Shown here piece by piece: positions 9,670-18,689 of a stretch of DNA of 64,000 bases. The stretch comes from Breoghania sp037026715 (GTDB taxonomy: Bacteria; Pseudomonadota; Alphaproteobacteria; Rhizobiales; Stappiaceae). The notes under the pieces are model-generated. The model did no database searches and was not told the DNA's origin. It saw only the letters and a list, made by a program, of their open reading frames with translations. Each line of letters begins with the position of its first letter. Within the stretch, counting starts at the first letter, position 1. The position numbers were made by a program, and so were the translations under genes. The stretch is from contig NZ_JBANCG010000012.1 of the NCBI RefSeq assembly GCF_037026715.1, positions 65,719 to 129,718 of the forward strand, given 5' to 3'.

Positions 9670-10341
9670 TCACCCCAGATGCGCGGCGATCTTGTCGAAC
9701 ACATCGCGAAACATTTCCGGCGTCAGGCGGCCGGTGTTCGTGTTGTAGCGCGAGCAATGGTAGCTGTCGAAGAGCGTGTAACGGCCGAGATCGTGCACCC
9801 CGCCATGGCTGAACGGATGGGCGGCGCGACGCTTGTCCAGCGTCGTCAGCACCGTCTCGTGCGCCACCCGGCCGAGCGCCAGGATCGCCGACAGGTTCTC
9901 CATCGAGCCGAGCGTGTTGACCAGAAACGGCCGGCAGGCCTTGATCTCCGGCCCCGTCGGCTTGTTTTCCGGCGGCACGCAGCGCACCGCGTTCGTGATC
10001 GCCGCGCCCACCAGTTCCAGCCCGTCATCCGGCCGCGCCCGGAACGTGCCGCGCGAAAAACCGTAGGCATCGAGCGTCTCGTAAAGAAGATCGCCTGCGT
10101 AATCGCCCGTGAACGGACGGCCGGACTTGTTGGCCCCGCGCAACCCCGGCGCGAGCCCAACGATCAGGAGCCGCGCCGCCCCGGCCCCGCCGCGCGGCAG
10201 GAAGCTCGGTACCGGGCCGTTGAACCAGTCCGGCTCGCGCGCCCGCCAGGTCTCGCGAAACGCAACGAGGCGCGGACAGAACGGGCAGTCGTGGTCCGGG
10301 TCGGTGCCGACGACGGCACCATCGGGCAGGCCGGGGGTCAT
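9670..10341 (-). CDS. Uracil-DNA glycosylase, family 5 (UdgB) type
   Basis: Removes uracil, and in family 5 also some other deaminated bases, from DNA. The 223-residue protein has motif A as GLAPGLRGANKSGRPFTGD. The four cysteines expected to hold the [4Fe-4S] cluster are in CPFCPRL near the N-terminus and in RCVPPENKPTGPEIKAC. The late motif HPFSHGG-x-HDLG and SYHCSRYNTNTGRLT match family 5. Motif A lacks the catalytic acid of families 1 and 4, as is normal for family 5. The gene stands alone on the minus strand; the 500 bp before its start are noncoding. Confidence 0.88.
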   Translation of the reverse strand: MTPGLPDGAVVGTDPDHDCPFCPRLVAFRETWRAREPDWFNGPVPSFLPRGGAGAARLLIVGLAPGLRGANKSGRPFTGDYAGDLLYETLDAYGFSRGTFRARPDDGLELVGAAITNAVRCVPPENKPTGPEIKACRPFLVNTLGSMENLSAILALGRVAHETVLTTLDKRRAAHPFSHGGVHDLGRYTLFDSYHCSRYNTNTGRLTPEMFRDVFDKIAAHLG

Positions 10342-10555
10342 GGAAACGGAATGCTCCTGAAGGCTCGGTGATACGAAAGGGGGCGATGATCCGGACGATC
10401 GGCATTGACCGGCGCGCGTCGGCGTCGGACCCGAATCGCGTCCCGTCCGCCGTCACACTACGCCAGATCGCTCCGCCGCGCGGCCGACAGGCGAAAGCGC
10501 TTCGTCCCGATGGCGCCGGTTTCGCACGTTTTTCGCATTTTCTCGTAGAAAGCCG

Positions 10556-10585
10556 GAAATTCGAGGAAATTCGAATGAAATTCGA
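10556..10585. promoter_or_regulatory. Three phased copies of GAAATTCGA
   Basis: GAAATTCGA occurs at 10556-10564, 10566-10574 and 10577-10585, spaced 10 and 11 bp apart, so all three face the same side of the helix. The second copy runs into TTCGAATGAAATTCGAA, an inverted arrangement of TTCGAA. This looks like an operator in the noncoding gap 10342-10841, upstream of the minus-strand glycosylase gene. No other feature is seen in that gap except the terminator near 10760. Confidence 0.3.
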
Positions 10586-10758
10586 AACACATGCAAAAAG
10601 CCGAGGAAAAGGCCGCACCTCGTTGAATTCAATGATGATTTTACGAGATCGCGTTGGTTCGGCCGGTCGCGCGCACTCCGCCCCTTGCGCCGTCCTTATC
10701 CCCGGGCACCGCAAGCCGACCGCAGCGCGCCAGCACTTGCCCCAGGTCGGCGGAAACG

Positions 10759-10787
10759 AAAAGGCCGGATCGCGGGACCCGGCCTTT
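10759..10787 (-). terminator. Terminator of the NYN-domain gene
   Basis: AAAGGCCGG pairs with CCGGCCTTT around a loop of about ten bases. Read on the minus strand the hairpin is followed by a short T run (CCTTTTCG). It lies about 55 bp beyond the stop of the NYN gene, as expected for its intrinsic terminator. Confidence 0.7.
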
Positions 10788-10841
10788 CGCTAACTCGTTC
10801 GGGGTGTCGGCAAGCTGAGGCCGCGCGAAGCGACCCCGGGC

Positions 10842-11426
10842 TCACAGGTCGTCGAATTCCTCTTCACGCTCGCGCTCTGCCTGGCGCTGCTGGCGCTCGG
10901 CCGGATCGCGGCCGATCTTGTTCGCCAACGTATTGAGATCAATGAAGTGATCGGCCTGACGACGCAGATCGTCGGCGATCATCGGCGGCTGGGTCTGCAG
11001 GGTCGAGACGACCGAAACCTTGCGGCCGCGGCGCTGCACCGCTTCCACCAGCGAGCGGAAGTCGCCGTCGCCGGAGAACAACACCAGATGGTCGACGTAC
11101 TCCGCCATTTCCATGGCATCGACCGCCAGCTCGATGTCCATGCTGCCCTTGATCTTGCGGCGGCCGGAAGCATCGATGAATTCTTTGACAGGTTTTGTAA
11201 CGACTTTGTAACCGTTATAATCGAGCCAGTCGATGAGAGGACGGATCGATGAATACTCCTGATCCTCAACGAGAGCAGTGTAATAATACGCCCTCAGAAG
11301 ATATCCCTTACCCTGGAATTCTTTCAGCAACCGCTTGTAGTCGATGTCGAAGCCGAGGGATTTTGCGGTTGCGTAGAGATTTGCGCCATCAATAAACAGC
11401 GCAACTTTCTCGCGCGGGTCAAACAT
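10842..11426 (-). CDS. NYN domain protein, LabA/DUF88 family (putative RNase)
   Basis: A 194-residue protein with a PIN-like NYN nuclease fold. The conserved acidic residues are visible: D13 in ALFIDGANLY, D97 in GSMDIELAVD, and D120/D122 in LFSGDGDF, which would bind the catalytic metal. A charged tail rich in Arg and Glu ends the protein. NYN proteins are thought to process or degrade RNA; the function of this alphaproteobacterial group is not defined. It is divergent from rpoZ across 622 bp, an arrangement recurrent in Rhizobiales. Confidence 0.85.
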   Translation of the reverse strand: MFDPREKVALFIDGANLYATAKSLGFDIDYKRLLKEFQGKGYLLRAYYYTALVEDQEYSSIRPLIDWLDYNGYKVVTKPVKEFIDASGRRKIKGSMDIELAVDAMEMAEYVDHLVLFSGDGDFRSLVEAVQRRGRKVSVVSTLQTQPPMIADDLRRQADHFIDLNTLANKIGRDPAERQQRQAEREREEEFDDL

Positions 11427-12048
11427 CTTTATTCTCTTTTCTTCTATGGGTTTGGACTTGCCATGTGCACAGATAAGAATGAGGCCGATCAGCTGCGAAA
11501 CCCCGAACCCGGGACCATAATCAGCACTAAAAAATTAGGCAAGGAGCCCGAGCCAATGCGACCATCTTCGTTTTTTGCGTGTGTAGTATAAAATATTATC
11601 GCGTGCAAGAACACAGTACCACTACAGATTTCGTGCAAATCGCGGTTCTCATCGGAAATTATCGGAAATTATTTGACCGTGGAGACAAATCCCAAGAGAT
11701 CCCGAAGGTTACCCGAAGCGTTTCGCGACGACATGCACGTGGTTGCCGCACCGCAAGTCCGAACGGGTCTGGGTAGAGACACCATCAGGCCGACGACCTC
11801 GCGACTCCGCACCGCATACCGGGAGACCACCGCCGATGCGCGGCACCTCGATACCTTCGGCACCTCCACTGCGGCCTTGCATTTGCGCCGCGAAATCCCT
11901 AATAAGGCGAGTTCATTCCCATGCGCGCGAAAGAGCGTCCGGCCCCTCTCAGGCTGAGCCCAGAGGCCCGGAACCGTCGCACGCCAACGAGACATCGGGC
12001 CAAAATGGCGGAATTCTGCCATCAGCGGCCCTCGACTGGAGACCTGCA
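11427..12048. other. Long divergent intergenic region between the NYN gene and rpoZ
   Basis: These 622 bp contain no credible gene on either strand; frames there have no recognisable protein features. The part next to the NYN gene (about 11430-11680) is clearly richer in A/T and probably holds the NYN promoter, while the rpoZ side is GC-rich. A small RNA cannot be excluded but I could not match it to 6S RNA, SRP RNA or tmRNA. Confidence 0.5.
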
Positions 12049-12444
12049 ATGGCGCGTGTGACTGTCGAAGACTGCATCGACAAGGTCGACAACCGCTTCG
12101 ATCTGGTGCTTCTGGCCAGCCACCGGGCGCGGATGATTGCCTCCGGCTCGCCGCTGACCATCGATCGCGACAACGACAAGAACCCCGTCGTCGCGCTGCG
12201 CGAGATCGCCGACCAGACCATCAGCCCGGAAGATCTCAAGGAAGATCTGATCCATTCGCTGCAGAAATACGTCGAGGTCGACGAGCCGGAACCGGAAGCC
12301 GTGCCGATGGTGCCGAGCGCCGCCTCCGCCGGTCCCGCGACGGATTCCTCCGAGCCGCCGATCGAATTCGACCGGATGTCGGAAGAAGACCTGCTGAAGG
12401 GCCTGGAAGGCCTCGTCCCGCCGGATCGCAACGACGACTACTGA
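12049..12444 (+). CDS. rpoZ: DNA-directed RNA polymerase omega subunit
   Basis: The omega subunit assists assembly of RNA polymerase by wrapping the beta-prime C-terminus. The N-terminal half (MARVTVEDCIDKVDNRFDLV, then LLASHRAR and NPVVALREIA) is the conserved omega core. The 131-residue length exceeds E. coli omega because of an acidic, Pro/Ser-rich tail from about residue 80, which is usual in Alphaproteobacteria. It lies 372 bp upstream of rsh, as in many relatives; a terminator separates the two, so rsh probably has its own promoter as well. Confidence 0.96.
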   Translation: MARVTVEDCIDKVDNRFDLVLLASHRARMIASGSPLTIDRDNDKNPVVALREIADQTISPEDLKEDLIHSLQKYVEVDEPEPEAVPMVPSAASAGPATDSSEPPIEFDRMSEEDLLKGLEGLVPPDRNDDY

Positions 12445-12453
12445 GCCGGCCGG

Positions 12454-12474
12454 CGGACCGGACATCCCGGTCCG
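12454..12474. other. Short perfect hairpin after rpoZ
   Basis: CGGACCGG pairs with CCGGTCCG around a five-base loop. It is followed by A6 rather than T on the plus strand, so it is not a canonical terminator for rpoZ. It may protect the 3-prime end of the transcript. Confidence 0.4.
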
Positions 12475-12566
12475 AAAAAAGGCACGCTCCGGCCGCCCTG
12501 CGCGACGGGACCCCACGACAGGCTCCCACGACAGGCCCGGCGCGCGGCTCGCACCGAATGCGTATC

Positions 12567-12601
12567 AAAGGGCGGAAGCGCAAGGAGCGCCCCGCCCTTT
12601 T
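12567..12601 (+). terminator. Intrinsic terminator between rpoZ and rsh
   Basis: AAAGGGCGG and CCGCCCTTTT form a stem with an inner pairing of GCGC around AAGG, ending in TTTT. It is about 120 bp beyond the rpoZ stop. The rest of the 372-bp gap 12445-12816 shows only an A/T-richer stretch near 12725-12775 that could hold the rsh promoter. Confidence 0.65.
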
Positions 12602-12816
12602 CAACGTCAGTGCCACTCTTTGTCGATGCGGGACCCGCAAAGCTGCGCGCCGCAATTTCGGGCGACGAACCAGGCGGGAACGGCATAAGGCGCGCCGTGG
12701 AGACGGCAGAATGATCTGGCGCTTCGCAAACGGGTAACTTATCTAAGGTTAAATCCATATAATCATACGAAAACCCGGCCGTTTGCGGCCTGCTTCAGGA
12801 ATGCGTCGCCACCACC

Positions 12817-15048
12817 ATGATGCGCCAATACGAACTCGTCGAACGGGTCAACCGCTATAACCCGACCACCGATGAGGCGCTGCTCAACAAGGCCTACGTC
12901 TATGCCATGCAGAAGCACGGCATGCAGATGCGTGCCTCGGGCGATCCCTATTTCTCCCACCCGCTGGAAGTCGCCGCGATCCTGACCGATCTGCGGCTCG
13001 ACGACGCCACCATCGCCGTGGCCCTGCTGCACGACACCATCGAGGACACCGACGCCACCCGCACCGAGATCGACACGGTCTTCGGCGAGGAGATCGGCAA
13101 GCTCGTCGACGGGCTGACCAAGATCAGCCGGCTCGATCTGGTCTCGCGCCGTGCCAAGCAGGCGGAGAACTTCCGCAAGCTCCTGCTGGCGATCGCCGAC
13201 GACGTGCGCGTCCTGCTGGTCAAGCTGGCCGACCGGCTGCACAACATGCGCACGCTGCATTTCGTCAAGGAAGACGAGCGGCGCAAGCGCATCGCCGAAG
13301 AGACGATGGAGATCTACGCCCCGCTCGCCGGCCGCATGGGCATGCAGGACCTGCGCAGCGAGCTGGAAGAGCTGGCCTTCAAGACCATAAACCCGCAAGC
13401 CTTCCAGACGATTACCGAACGGCTGGCGAGCCTGCGCGAGAAGAACGCCCAGCTCATCGGCGACATCGAGCGCGACCTGACCGAACGTCTGGCCGAGCGC
13501 CACATCCAGTCGACCGTGCGCGGACGGATGAAGCGCCCCTACTCCATCTTCCGCAAGATGGAGCAGAAGTCGATCGGCTTCGAGCAGCTCTCCGACATCT
13601 ACGGCTTCCGCGTGGTGGTCGAGGACGTTGAGACCTGCTACGCAGTCCTCGGCGTCATCCACACCGCCTGGCCGACCGTTCCGGGCCGGTTCAAGGACTA
13701 TATCTCCACGCCCAAGCAGAACGACTACCGGTCCATCCACACGACCGTCGTCGGCCCCTCGCGCCAGCGCGTGGAACTGCAGATCCGCACCCGGGAAATG
13801 GACCGCGTCGCCGAATACGGCATCGCCGCGCACGCCCTCTACAAGGACGGCGTCAAGGGCGGGCGCAACATCGCGCGGCTTGCAGATGAATCGCGCGCCT
13901 ACGAATGGCTGCGCCAGACCATCGACATGCTGTCCCAGGGCGACACGCCGGAAGAATTCCTTGAAAACACCAAGCTGGAGCTCTTCCACGACCAGGTCTT
14001 CTGCTTCTCGCCCAAGGGTCGCCTGATCGCCCTGCCGCGCGGCGCCACGCCCATCGACTTCGCCTACGCGGTCCATACCGACATCGGCAACACCACGGTG
14101 GGCTGCAAGATCAACGGCCAGATCGTGCCGCTGGTGACGGAGCTGAGGAACGGCGACGAGGTGGAGATCATCCGCTCCGGCGCGCAGAAGCCGACCGAGG
14201 ATTGGCTCACCATCGCCGTCACCGGCAAGGCCCGCGCCGCCATCCGCCGTGCCATTCGCGAGGCCCAGCGCGAAAAATACGCAACCCTTGGCCGCCACAT
14301 CCTGACCCGCGGCTTCGAGCGGCGCGGTCTGGATCTGAACGATCAGGTGCTCGCCCCGGTTCTGCTGCGCTTCTCGCAAGCCTCCGTGCTGGACCTGATG
14401 GCCGCGGTCGGGCGCGGCGAGATCCACGCCGCCGACGTTCTCAATGTCATCGACCCGGCGCACGAGGAAGCCCAGCGCGAACAGATCGGCACCGAGCGGG
14501 CGACGTCGGCCGATGTCGCGCGCAAGGACGGCTGGTTCGATCTGGAAGGCGGCTCCGGCCTGCAGTTCCGGGTGCCGGCCGGCTCGAACGAGGAGACGGC
14601 CTCCCTCCCCATCCAGGGGCGCAAGGGCGATCTTCCCATCCGCTTTGCCCCCGATGGCGGCGCGGTGCCGGGAGATCGTATTGTCGGTATCCTGACGCCG
14701 GGCGAAGGCATCACGATCTATCCGATCCACTCCGAGGCGCTGAGGGATTTCGACGACTACGACCAGTGGCTCGACGTCCGCTGGGATATCGACACCGAGC
14801 ATCCGGAGCGTTTTCCCGCGCGCGTGTCGGTGGCGGCGATCAACGAGCCGGGTACGCTGGCCGAGATCGCGCGCATCATCTCCGACAACGACGGCAACAT
14901 CGACAATATCAAGATGATGGGCCGCGCTGCCGATTTTCACGAGATGACAATCGATCTCGAAGTATGGGATCTGAAACATCTCAACCGCATCATCAACCAG
15001 TTGCGCGGGGCCAAGGTGGTCTCCAACGTGCAGCGGGTGAACCACTGA
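12817..15048 (+). CDS. rsh: Bifunctional (p)ppGpp synthetase/hydrolase
   Basis: The single RelA/SpoT homologue that makes and degrades the alarmone (p)ppGpp in the stringent response; 743 residues. The hydrolase HD domain (about residues 25-200) keeps H48 in SHPLE and the HDTIEDT motif at H72-D73 and E76-D77. The synthetase domain (about 235-350) shows GRMKRPYSIFRKM, SDIYGFRVVV and GRFKDYISTPKQNDYRSIH. A TGS domain follows at about 385-445 (IDFAYAVHTDIGN), and an ACT domain ends the protein (INEPGTLAEIARIISDNDGN). ATG codons at 12817 and 12820 are both possible. pyrE follows closely. Confidence 0.97.
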   Translation: MMRQYELVERVNRYNPTTDEALLNKAYVYAMQKHGMQMRASGDPYFSHPLEVAAILTDLRLDDATIAVALLHDTIEDTDATRTEIDTVFGEEIGKLVDGLTKISRLDLVSRRAKQAENFRKLLLAIADDVRVLLVKLADRLHNMRTLHFVKEDERRKRIAEETMEIYAPLAGRMGMQDLRSELEELAFKTINPQAFQTITERLASLREKNAQLIGDIERDLTERLAERHIQSTVRGRMKRPYSIFRKMEQKSIGFEQLSDIYGFRVVVEDVETCYAVLGVIHTAWPTVPGRFKDYISTPKQNDYRSIHTTVVGPSRQRVELQIRTREMDRVAEYGIAAHALYKDGVKGGRNIARLADESRAYEWLRQTIDMLSQGDTPEEFLENTKLELFHDQVFCFSPKGRLIALPRGATPIDFAYAVHTDIGNTTVGCKINGQIVPLVTELRNGDEVEIIRSGAQKPTEDWLTIAVTGKARAAIRRAIREAQREKYATLGRHILTRGFERRGLDLNDQVLAPVLLRFSQASVLDLMAAVGRGEIHAADVLNVIDPAHEEAQREQIGTERATSADVARKDGWFDLEGGSGLQFRVPAGSNEETASLPIQGRKGDLPIRFAPDGGAVPGDRIVGILTPGEGITIYPIHSEALRDFDDYDQWLDVRWDIDTEHPERFPARVSVAAINEPGTLAEIARIISDNDGNIDNIKMMGRAADFHEMTIDLEVWDLKHLNRIINQLRGAKVVSNVQRVNH

Positions 15049-15099
15049 ACCGACATGACGCGCAAGACGCCTTCCGCGTCGCCGCAGGGAAAGGACGAC

Positions 15100-15681
15100 A
15101 TGACGAAGGACGAGGTTCTGGCCGTATTCCGGGAATCGGGCGCCATTCTGGAGGGTCATTTCATCCTGTCGTCGGGCCTCAGAAGCCCGGTCTTCCTGCA
15201 GAAGGCGCGCGTTTTCCAGTATCCCGAGCGCACCGAGATCCTGTGCAAGGCGCTTGCCGAGCGCATCCGCGCGGCCAATCTCGGCCCGATCGACTACATC
15301 GTTTCGCCCGCGCTCGGCGGCATCATTCCCGGCTACGAGACCGCCCGTCATCTCGGCGTGCCCGCCATGTGGGTGGAGCGCGAGGATGGCGAACTGAGGC
15401 TGCGCCGCTTCGAGATGGAAAAGGGCGCGCGGGTGATCGTGGTGGAGGACATCGTCTCCACCGGTCTGTCCTCGCGCGAGACGGTCGAGGCGCTGAGGGC
15501 CATGGGCGCCGAAGTCGTGGGCTGCGCCTGCCTGATCGACCGATCCGCCGGGGAGGCCGATTGCGGCGTGCCGCTGATCGCGCTTGCCGAATACAAGGTG
15601 CCCGCCTACCCGGCCGACGCCCTGCCACCGGAACTGGCCGCCCTGCCGGCGGTCAAGCCCGGCAGCCGGGGGCTTGCCTGA
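15100..15681 (+). CDS. pyrE: Orotate phosphoribosyltransferase
   Basis: Joins orotate to PRPP, giving orotidine 5-phosphate, in pyrimidine synthesis. The 193-residue protein has the N-terminal SSGLRSPVFLQKARVFQ block, the YIVSPALGGIIPGYE loop and the PRPP-binding motif VIVVEDIVSTGLSS. An upstream in-frame ATG at 15055 would add 15 atypical residues; ATG 15100 has AGGGAAAGGA just before it and gives the family's usual start. It lies about 50 bp after rsh and is probably co-transcribed with it. Confidence 0.95.
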   Translation: MTKDEVLAVFRESGAILEGHFILSSGLRSPVFLQKARVFQYPERTEILCKALAERIRAANLGPIDYIVSPALGGIIPGYETARHLGVPAMWVEREDGELRLRRFEMEKGARVIVVEDIVSTGLSSRETVEALRAMGAEVVGCACLIDRSAGEADCGVPLIALAEYKVPAYPADALPPELAALPAVKPGSRGLA

Positions 15682-15815
15682 AGTCTCTCTTCCCGGGATG
15701 CACCGGACCGCGCCCCTTGCCCGGGACCGTCCGCATCCTCATCTGAGCGGTGCCCCCTTGCGATAAGGAGGCGCCACGAGTTCACTGCCGATATCGGTCG
15801 ATCAGAAGCGTCGAA

Positions 15816-16427
15816 ATGCTGTTCCAGCGTCGCAACCAGCCCAACTGGGCAGAACGGGTCCGCATCGCACTGTGGCCCCGCCACAGCTTCACCCGCTCGG
15901 CGAAATATTTCGCCAAGCGGGTGCTTCGGCTGACGGCGAGCCCGCATGCGGTGGCGATCGGCTTTGCCGCCGGCACCTTCGCCTCGTTCACGCCGTTTGT
16001 CGGCTTCCATTTCATGCTGGCCTTCTTCGTGGCTTTCCTGATCGGCGGCAACATGCTGGCCTCCGCGCTGGGGACGGCGGTCGGAAATCCACTCACCTTT
16101 CCCTTCATCTGGGCCTCCACCTACCGGCTCGGCCACGTGCTGCTCGGTCACGATCCCGCCACGGCCGGCCATCATCCGCTGAAGCTCGACCTGTTCCATC
16201 AGTCGATCGACGCGATCTGGCCGATCTTCAAGCCGATGCTGGTGGGCTCGCTGCCGCTCGGCTTCATCGCCGGCGCTATCGCATATTTCATCGTCTACGG
16301 TATGGTACGCACCTATCAGGCCACGCGCCGCGAAAAGCTCTCCGCACGCAGGGAGGCGACGCGCGCCGAGCCAAAGGATGCACACCCGGCCGCCATCAAG
16401 CCGGGCCCACTGGAGAAGACCTCATGA
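15816..16427 (+). CDS. DUF2062 domain membrane protein
   Basis: A 203-residue protein with three or four hydrophobic segments and the DUF2062 pattern: SPHAVAIGFAAGTFASFTPF, FHFMLAFFVAFLIGGNMLAS and GTAVGNPLTFPFIW. The function of the domain is unknown; membrane-envelope roles are suspected because of its association with glycosyltransferases in other bacteria. ATG 15816 is chosen because the protein then starts shortly before the conserved WPRHSF block. Its stop overlaps the start of pdxJ as ATGA, so the two are translationally coupled. Confidence 0.85.
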   Translation: MLFQRRNQPNWAERVRIALWPRHSFTRSAKYFAKRVLRLTASPHAVAIGFAAGTFASFTPFVGFHFMLAFFVAFLIGGNMLASALGTAVGNPLTFPFIWASTYRLGHVLLGHDPATAGHHPLKLDLFHQSIDAIWPIFKPMLVGSLPLGFIAGAIAYFIVYGMVRTYQATRREKLSARREATRAEPKDAHPAAIKPGPLEKTS

Positions 16428-17182
16428 CCACGCGTCTGCGCCTGGGCGTGAGCATCGACCACGTCGCGACCGTGCGCAACGCCCGCGGCGGCCCGCACCC
16501 GGAGCCGCTGCGCGCCGCGCTCGCCGCCGAGGCCGCGGGCGCCGACGGCATCACCGCGCATCTGCGCGAGGACCGGCGCCACATCCGCGATGAGGACATC
16601 GCCCTGCTGAAACAGCGTCTCGCCATTCCGCTCAATCTGGAAATGGCCGCGACGGCGGAGATGCGCGACATCGCGCTGAAGACCCGGCCGCACGCCGCCT
16701 GCCTGGTGCCGGAGCGGCGCGAGGAGCGCACGACCGAGGGCGGGCTCGACGCCGAGGGCGGGTTTTCCATGCTCCAGCCGATCGTCGAGGCGCTCTACGA
16801 GGCCGATATCCGGGTGTCACTGTTCATCGAACCCGACGCCCGCCAGATCGACGCCGCCCGTGCGCTGGGCGCCCCGGTCGTGGAGCTTCACACCGGCGCC
16901 TATTGCGAGGCGGCACTTTCCGGCGATGCGCAGGCGCGCGCCGCCCATCTGGAGCGCGTGCGCGAGGCCGCCCGCCACGCCGCCCATATCGGGCTGGAGG
17001 TCCATGCCGGTCACGGCCTGACCTACGATACGGTCACCGACATCGCCCGCATCCCCGAGATCCGCGAACTCAACATCGGCCATTTCCTGATCGGCGAGGC
17101 GATTTTCGTCGGGCTGGAAGGCGCAATCGCCGGGATGCGCCGGCTGATGGAGGCCGCACGCGGCGCGGCCGCGACAGCATGA
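16424..17182 (+). CDS. pdxJ: Pyridoxine 5-phosphate synthase
   Basis: Forms pyridoxine 5-phosphate from 1-deoxyxylulose 5-phosphate and 3-amino-2-oxopropyl phosphate. The 252-residue TIM barrel shows LGVSIDHVATVRNARGG, ADGITAHLREDRRHI, LNLEMAATAEM, the VPERREERTTEGGLD loop and HAGHGLTYDTV, followed by ELNIGHFLIGEAIFVGL for the phosphate site. ATG 16424 overlaps the DUF2062 stop by four bases. Its own stop overlaps the acpS start in the same way. The pdxJ-acpS pairing is widespread in Proteobacteria. Confidence 0.97.
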   Translation: MTTRLRLGVSIDHVATVRNARGGPHPEPLRAALAAEAAGADGITAHLREDRRHIRDEDIALLKQRLAIPLNLEMAATAEMRDIALKTRPHAACLVPERREERTTEGGLDAEGGFSMLQPIVEALYEADIRVSLFIEPDARQIDAARALGAPVVELHTGAYCEAALSGDAQARAAHLERVREAARHAAHIGLEVHAGHGLTYDTVTDIARIPEIRELNIGHFLIGEAIFVGLEGAIAGMRRLMEAARGAAATA

Positions 17183-17604
17183 TTATCGGAATCGGTTCCG
17201 ACCTCATCGACATCCGCCGGATCGAGCGGACGCTGGAGCGCTTCGGCGAAAGGTTCATCCGCCGCGTCTTCACCGAGATCGAGCGCGAACGTTCGGAACG
17301 CCGCCAGGAGCGCGCGGCCTCCTACGCCAAGCGCTTTGCCGCCAAAGAGGCGACCTCCAAGGCGCTCGGCACGGGCATTCGCGGCATCCGCTGGCAGGAA
17401 ATGGGCGTGGTGAACCTGAAATCCGGCCAGCCGACGGTGGCGCTGAAGGGCAAGGCGGAGGCGCGCCTCGCCCGCATGGTGCCGGACGGCTTTGCCCCGC
17501 GCATCGACATCACAATCACCGACGACTATCCGCTGGCGCAGGCCTTTGTGGTGATTTCCGCCTGGCCCGAGGACTGGCCATCGGCCCTCGATCCGGGCAA
17601 ATGA
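17179..17604 (+). CDS. acpS: Holo-[acyl-carrier-protein] synthase
   Basis: Transfers 4-phosphopantetheine from CoA to apo-ACP. The 141-residue protein has both signature blocks: GIGSDLIDIRRIERT, with the metal-binding Asp, and YAKRFAAKEATSKALGTG, with the catalytic Glu. It starts inside the last codons of pdxJ (ATGA overlap). The 322 bp that follow (17605-17926) contain no convincing gene and probably carry the promoter of the lepB-rnc-era group. Confidence 0.96.
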   Translation: MIIGIGSDLIDIRRIERTLERFGERFIRRVFTEIERERSERRQERAASYAKRFAAKEATSKALGTGIRGIRWQEMGVVNLKSGQPTVALKGKAEARLARMVPDGFAPRIDITITDDYPLAQAFVVISAWPEDWPSALDPGK

Positions 17605-17926
17605 CCCGCCATCCGCAGCCCCTTGCGTTGCAGGTTGCGAACGGACCCGGTATCAAGACGCTCGTCTGCGCATTTTCGCCGCGGGAATCATCGACAAGGT
17701 TTCCCAAGGCCGGCGGCATGCCGGACATCGACACCGGATGAGGGGACGGACGGCATCGGGCGACAGCGGCCCGGCCCCCGGGTGAGACGTCGCGCGCCCT
17801 TGCCGGACGCCGGCGCAGCCACGATTGAGACAACGCCCGCCTCGGCCGGGCCGAACACTGGACGCGCGCTTTTCTGTGCCTCGATGGCGCAAGAGAGCGC
17901 GAAGCAGGATGGACGCGAAGGACCCG

Positions 17927-18682
17927 ATGAGCGACGCGAGCGACAAGAACAGTCAGAAAGGCGGCTGGGGCGAGACCGTGAAGGTCGTCATCCAGGCGCT
18001 GCTGCTGGCCCTGGTTCTCAGGACCTTCCTCTTCCAGCCCTTCAACATCCCGTCGGGATCAATGAAGGACACGCTGCTGATCGGCGACTACCTGTTCGTC
18101 TCCAAGTTCAGCTACGGCTACTCGCGCTATTCCTTCCCCTTCGGCCTGGCGCCGTTTTCCGGCCGCATCTGGGAAGGCACGCCGCAGCGCGGCGACATCG
18201 CCGTGTTCAAGCTGCCGCGCGACAATTCCACCGACTACATCAAGCGCGTGATCGGCCTTCCCGGCGACACGGTTCAGATGATCGACGACCGGCTCTACAT
18301 CAACGGCAAGATCGTCCCGCGCGAGCGCATCGACGACTATATCGAGACCGACGCCTACGGCGAGACCCGGCGCGTCGCGCGCTACCGCGAGACACTGCCC
18401 AACGGCGTGTCCTACGATACCCTGGACCTGACCCCCAACGGGGCGGCCGACAACACCGAGCTCTTCACGGTGCCGAAAGGGCACTACTTCATGATGGGCG
18501 ACAACCGCGACAACTCCTCCGACAGCCGCGTCCACGGATCCGGCGTCGGCTATGTGCCGCTTGAAAACTTTGTCGGCAAGGCCGAGATCCTGTTTTTCTC
18601 CGTGGAGGACGGCGAGCCGGCCTGGATGTTCTGGAAGTGGCCGTGGACCGTTCGCTGGGACCGGCTCTTCAAGATACTTTGA
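17927..18682 (+). CDS. lepB: Signal peptidase I
   Basis: The membrane-anchored Ser/Lys protease that removes signal peptides from Sec and Tat substrates. The nucleophile is S45 in NIPSGSMKDTLL and the general base is K106 in DYIKRVIGLPGD; the late box MGDNRDNSSDSRVHG is intact. One N-terminal membrane helix (about residues 18-34) precedes the catalytic domain. GAAGGA lies four bases before ATG 17927; ATG 17909 is an alternative adding six residues. rnc starts eight bases after the stop, and lepB-rnc-era is a classic conserved cluster. Confidence 0.96.
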   Translation: MSDASDKNSQKGGWGETVKVVIQALLLALVLRTFLFQPFNIPSGSMKDTLLIGDYLFVSKFSYGYSRYSFPFGLAPFSGRIWEGTPQRGDIAVFKLPRDNSTDYIKRVIGLPGDTVQMIDDRLYINGKIVPRERIDDYIETDAYGETRRVARYRETLPNGVSYDTLDLTPNGAADNTELFTVPKGHYFMMGDNRDNSSDSRVHGSGVGYVPLENFVGKAEILFFSVEDGEPAWMFWKWPWTVRWDRLFKIL

Positions 18683-18689
18683 GGATGGA

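Noticed and set aside
10368..10793. Plus-strand frame of 141 codons in the gap before the NYN gene
   Set aside because: Arg-rich random composition, runs through the terminator of the NYN gene, and shows no family features.
11669..12049. Possible tmRNA or 6S RNA upstream of rpoZ
   Set aside because: No tag-peptide coding stretch and no recognisable 6S or tmRNA ends; smpB is near but the tmRNA gene is not in the window.
12763..15351. Open frame of 862 codons antisense to rsh and part of pyrE
   Set aside because: Opposite two certain genes; composition rich in His, Arg, Asp and Gly is typical of mirror frames.
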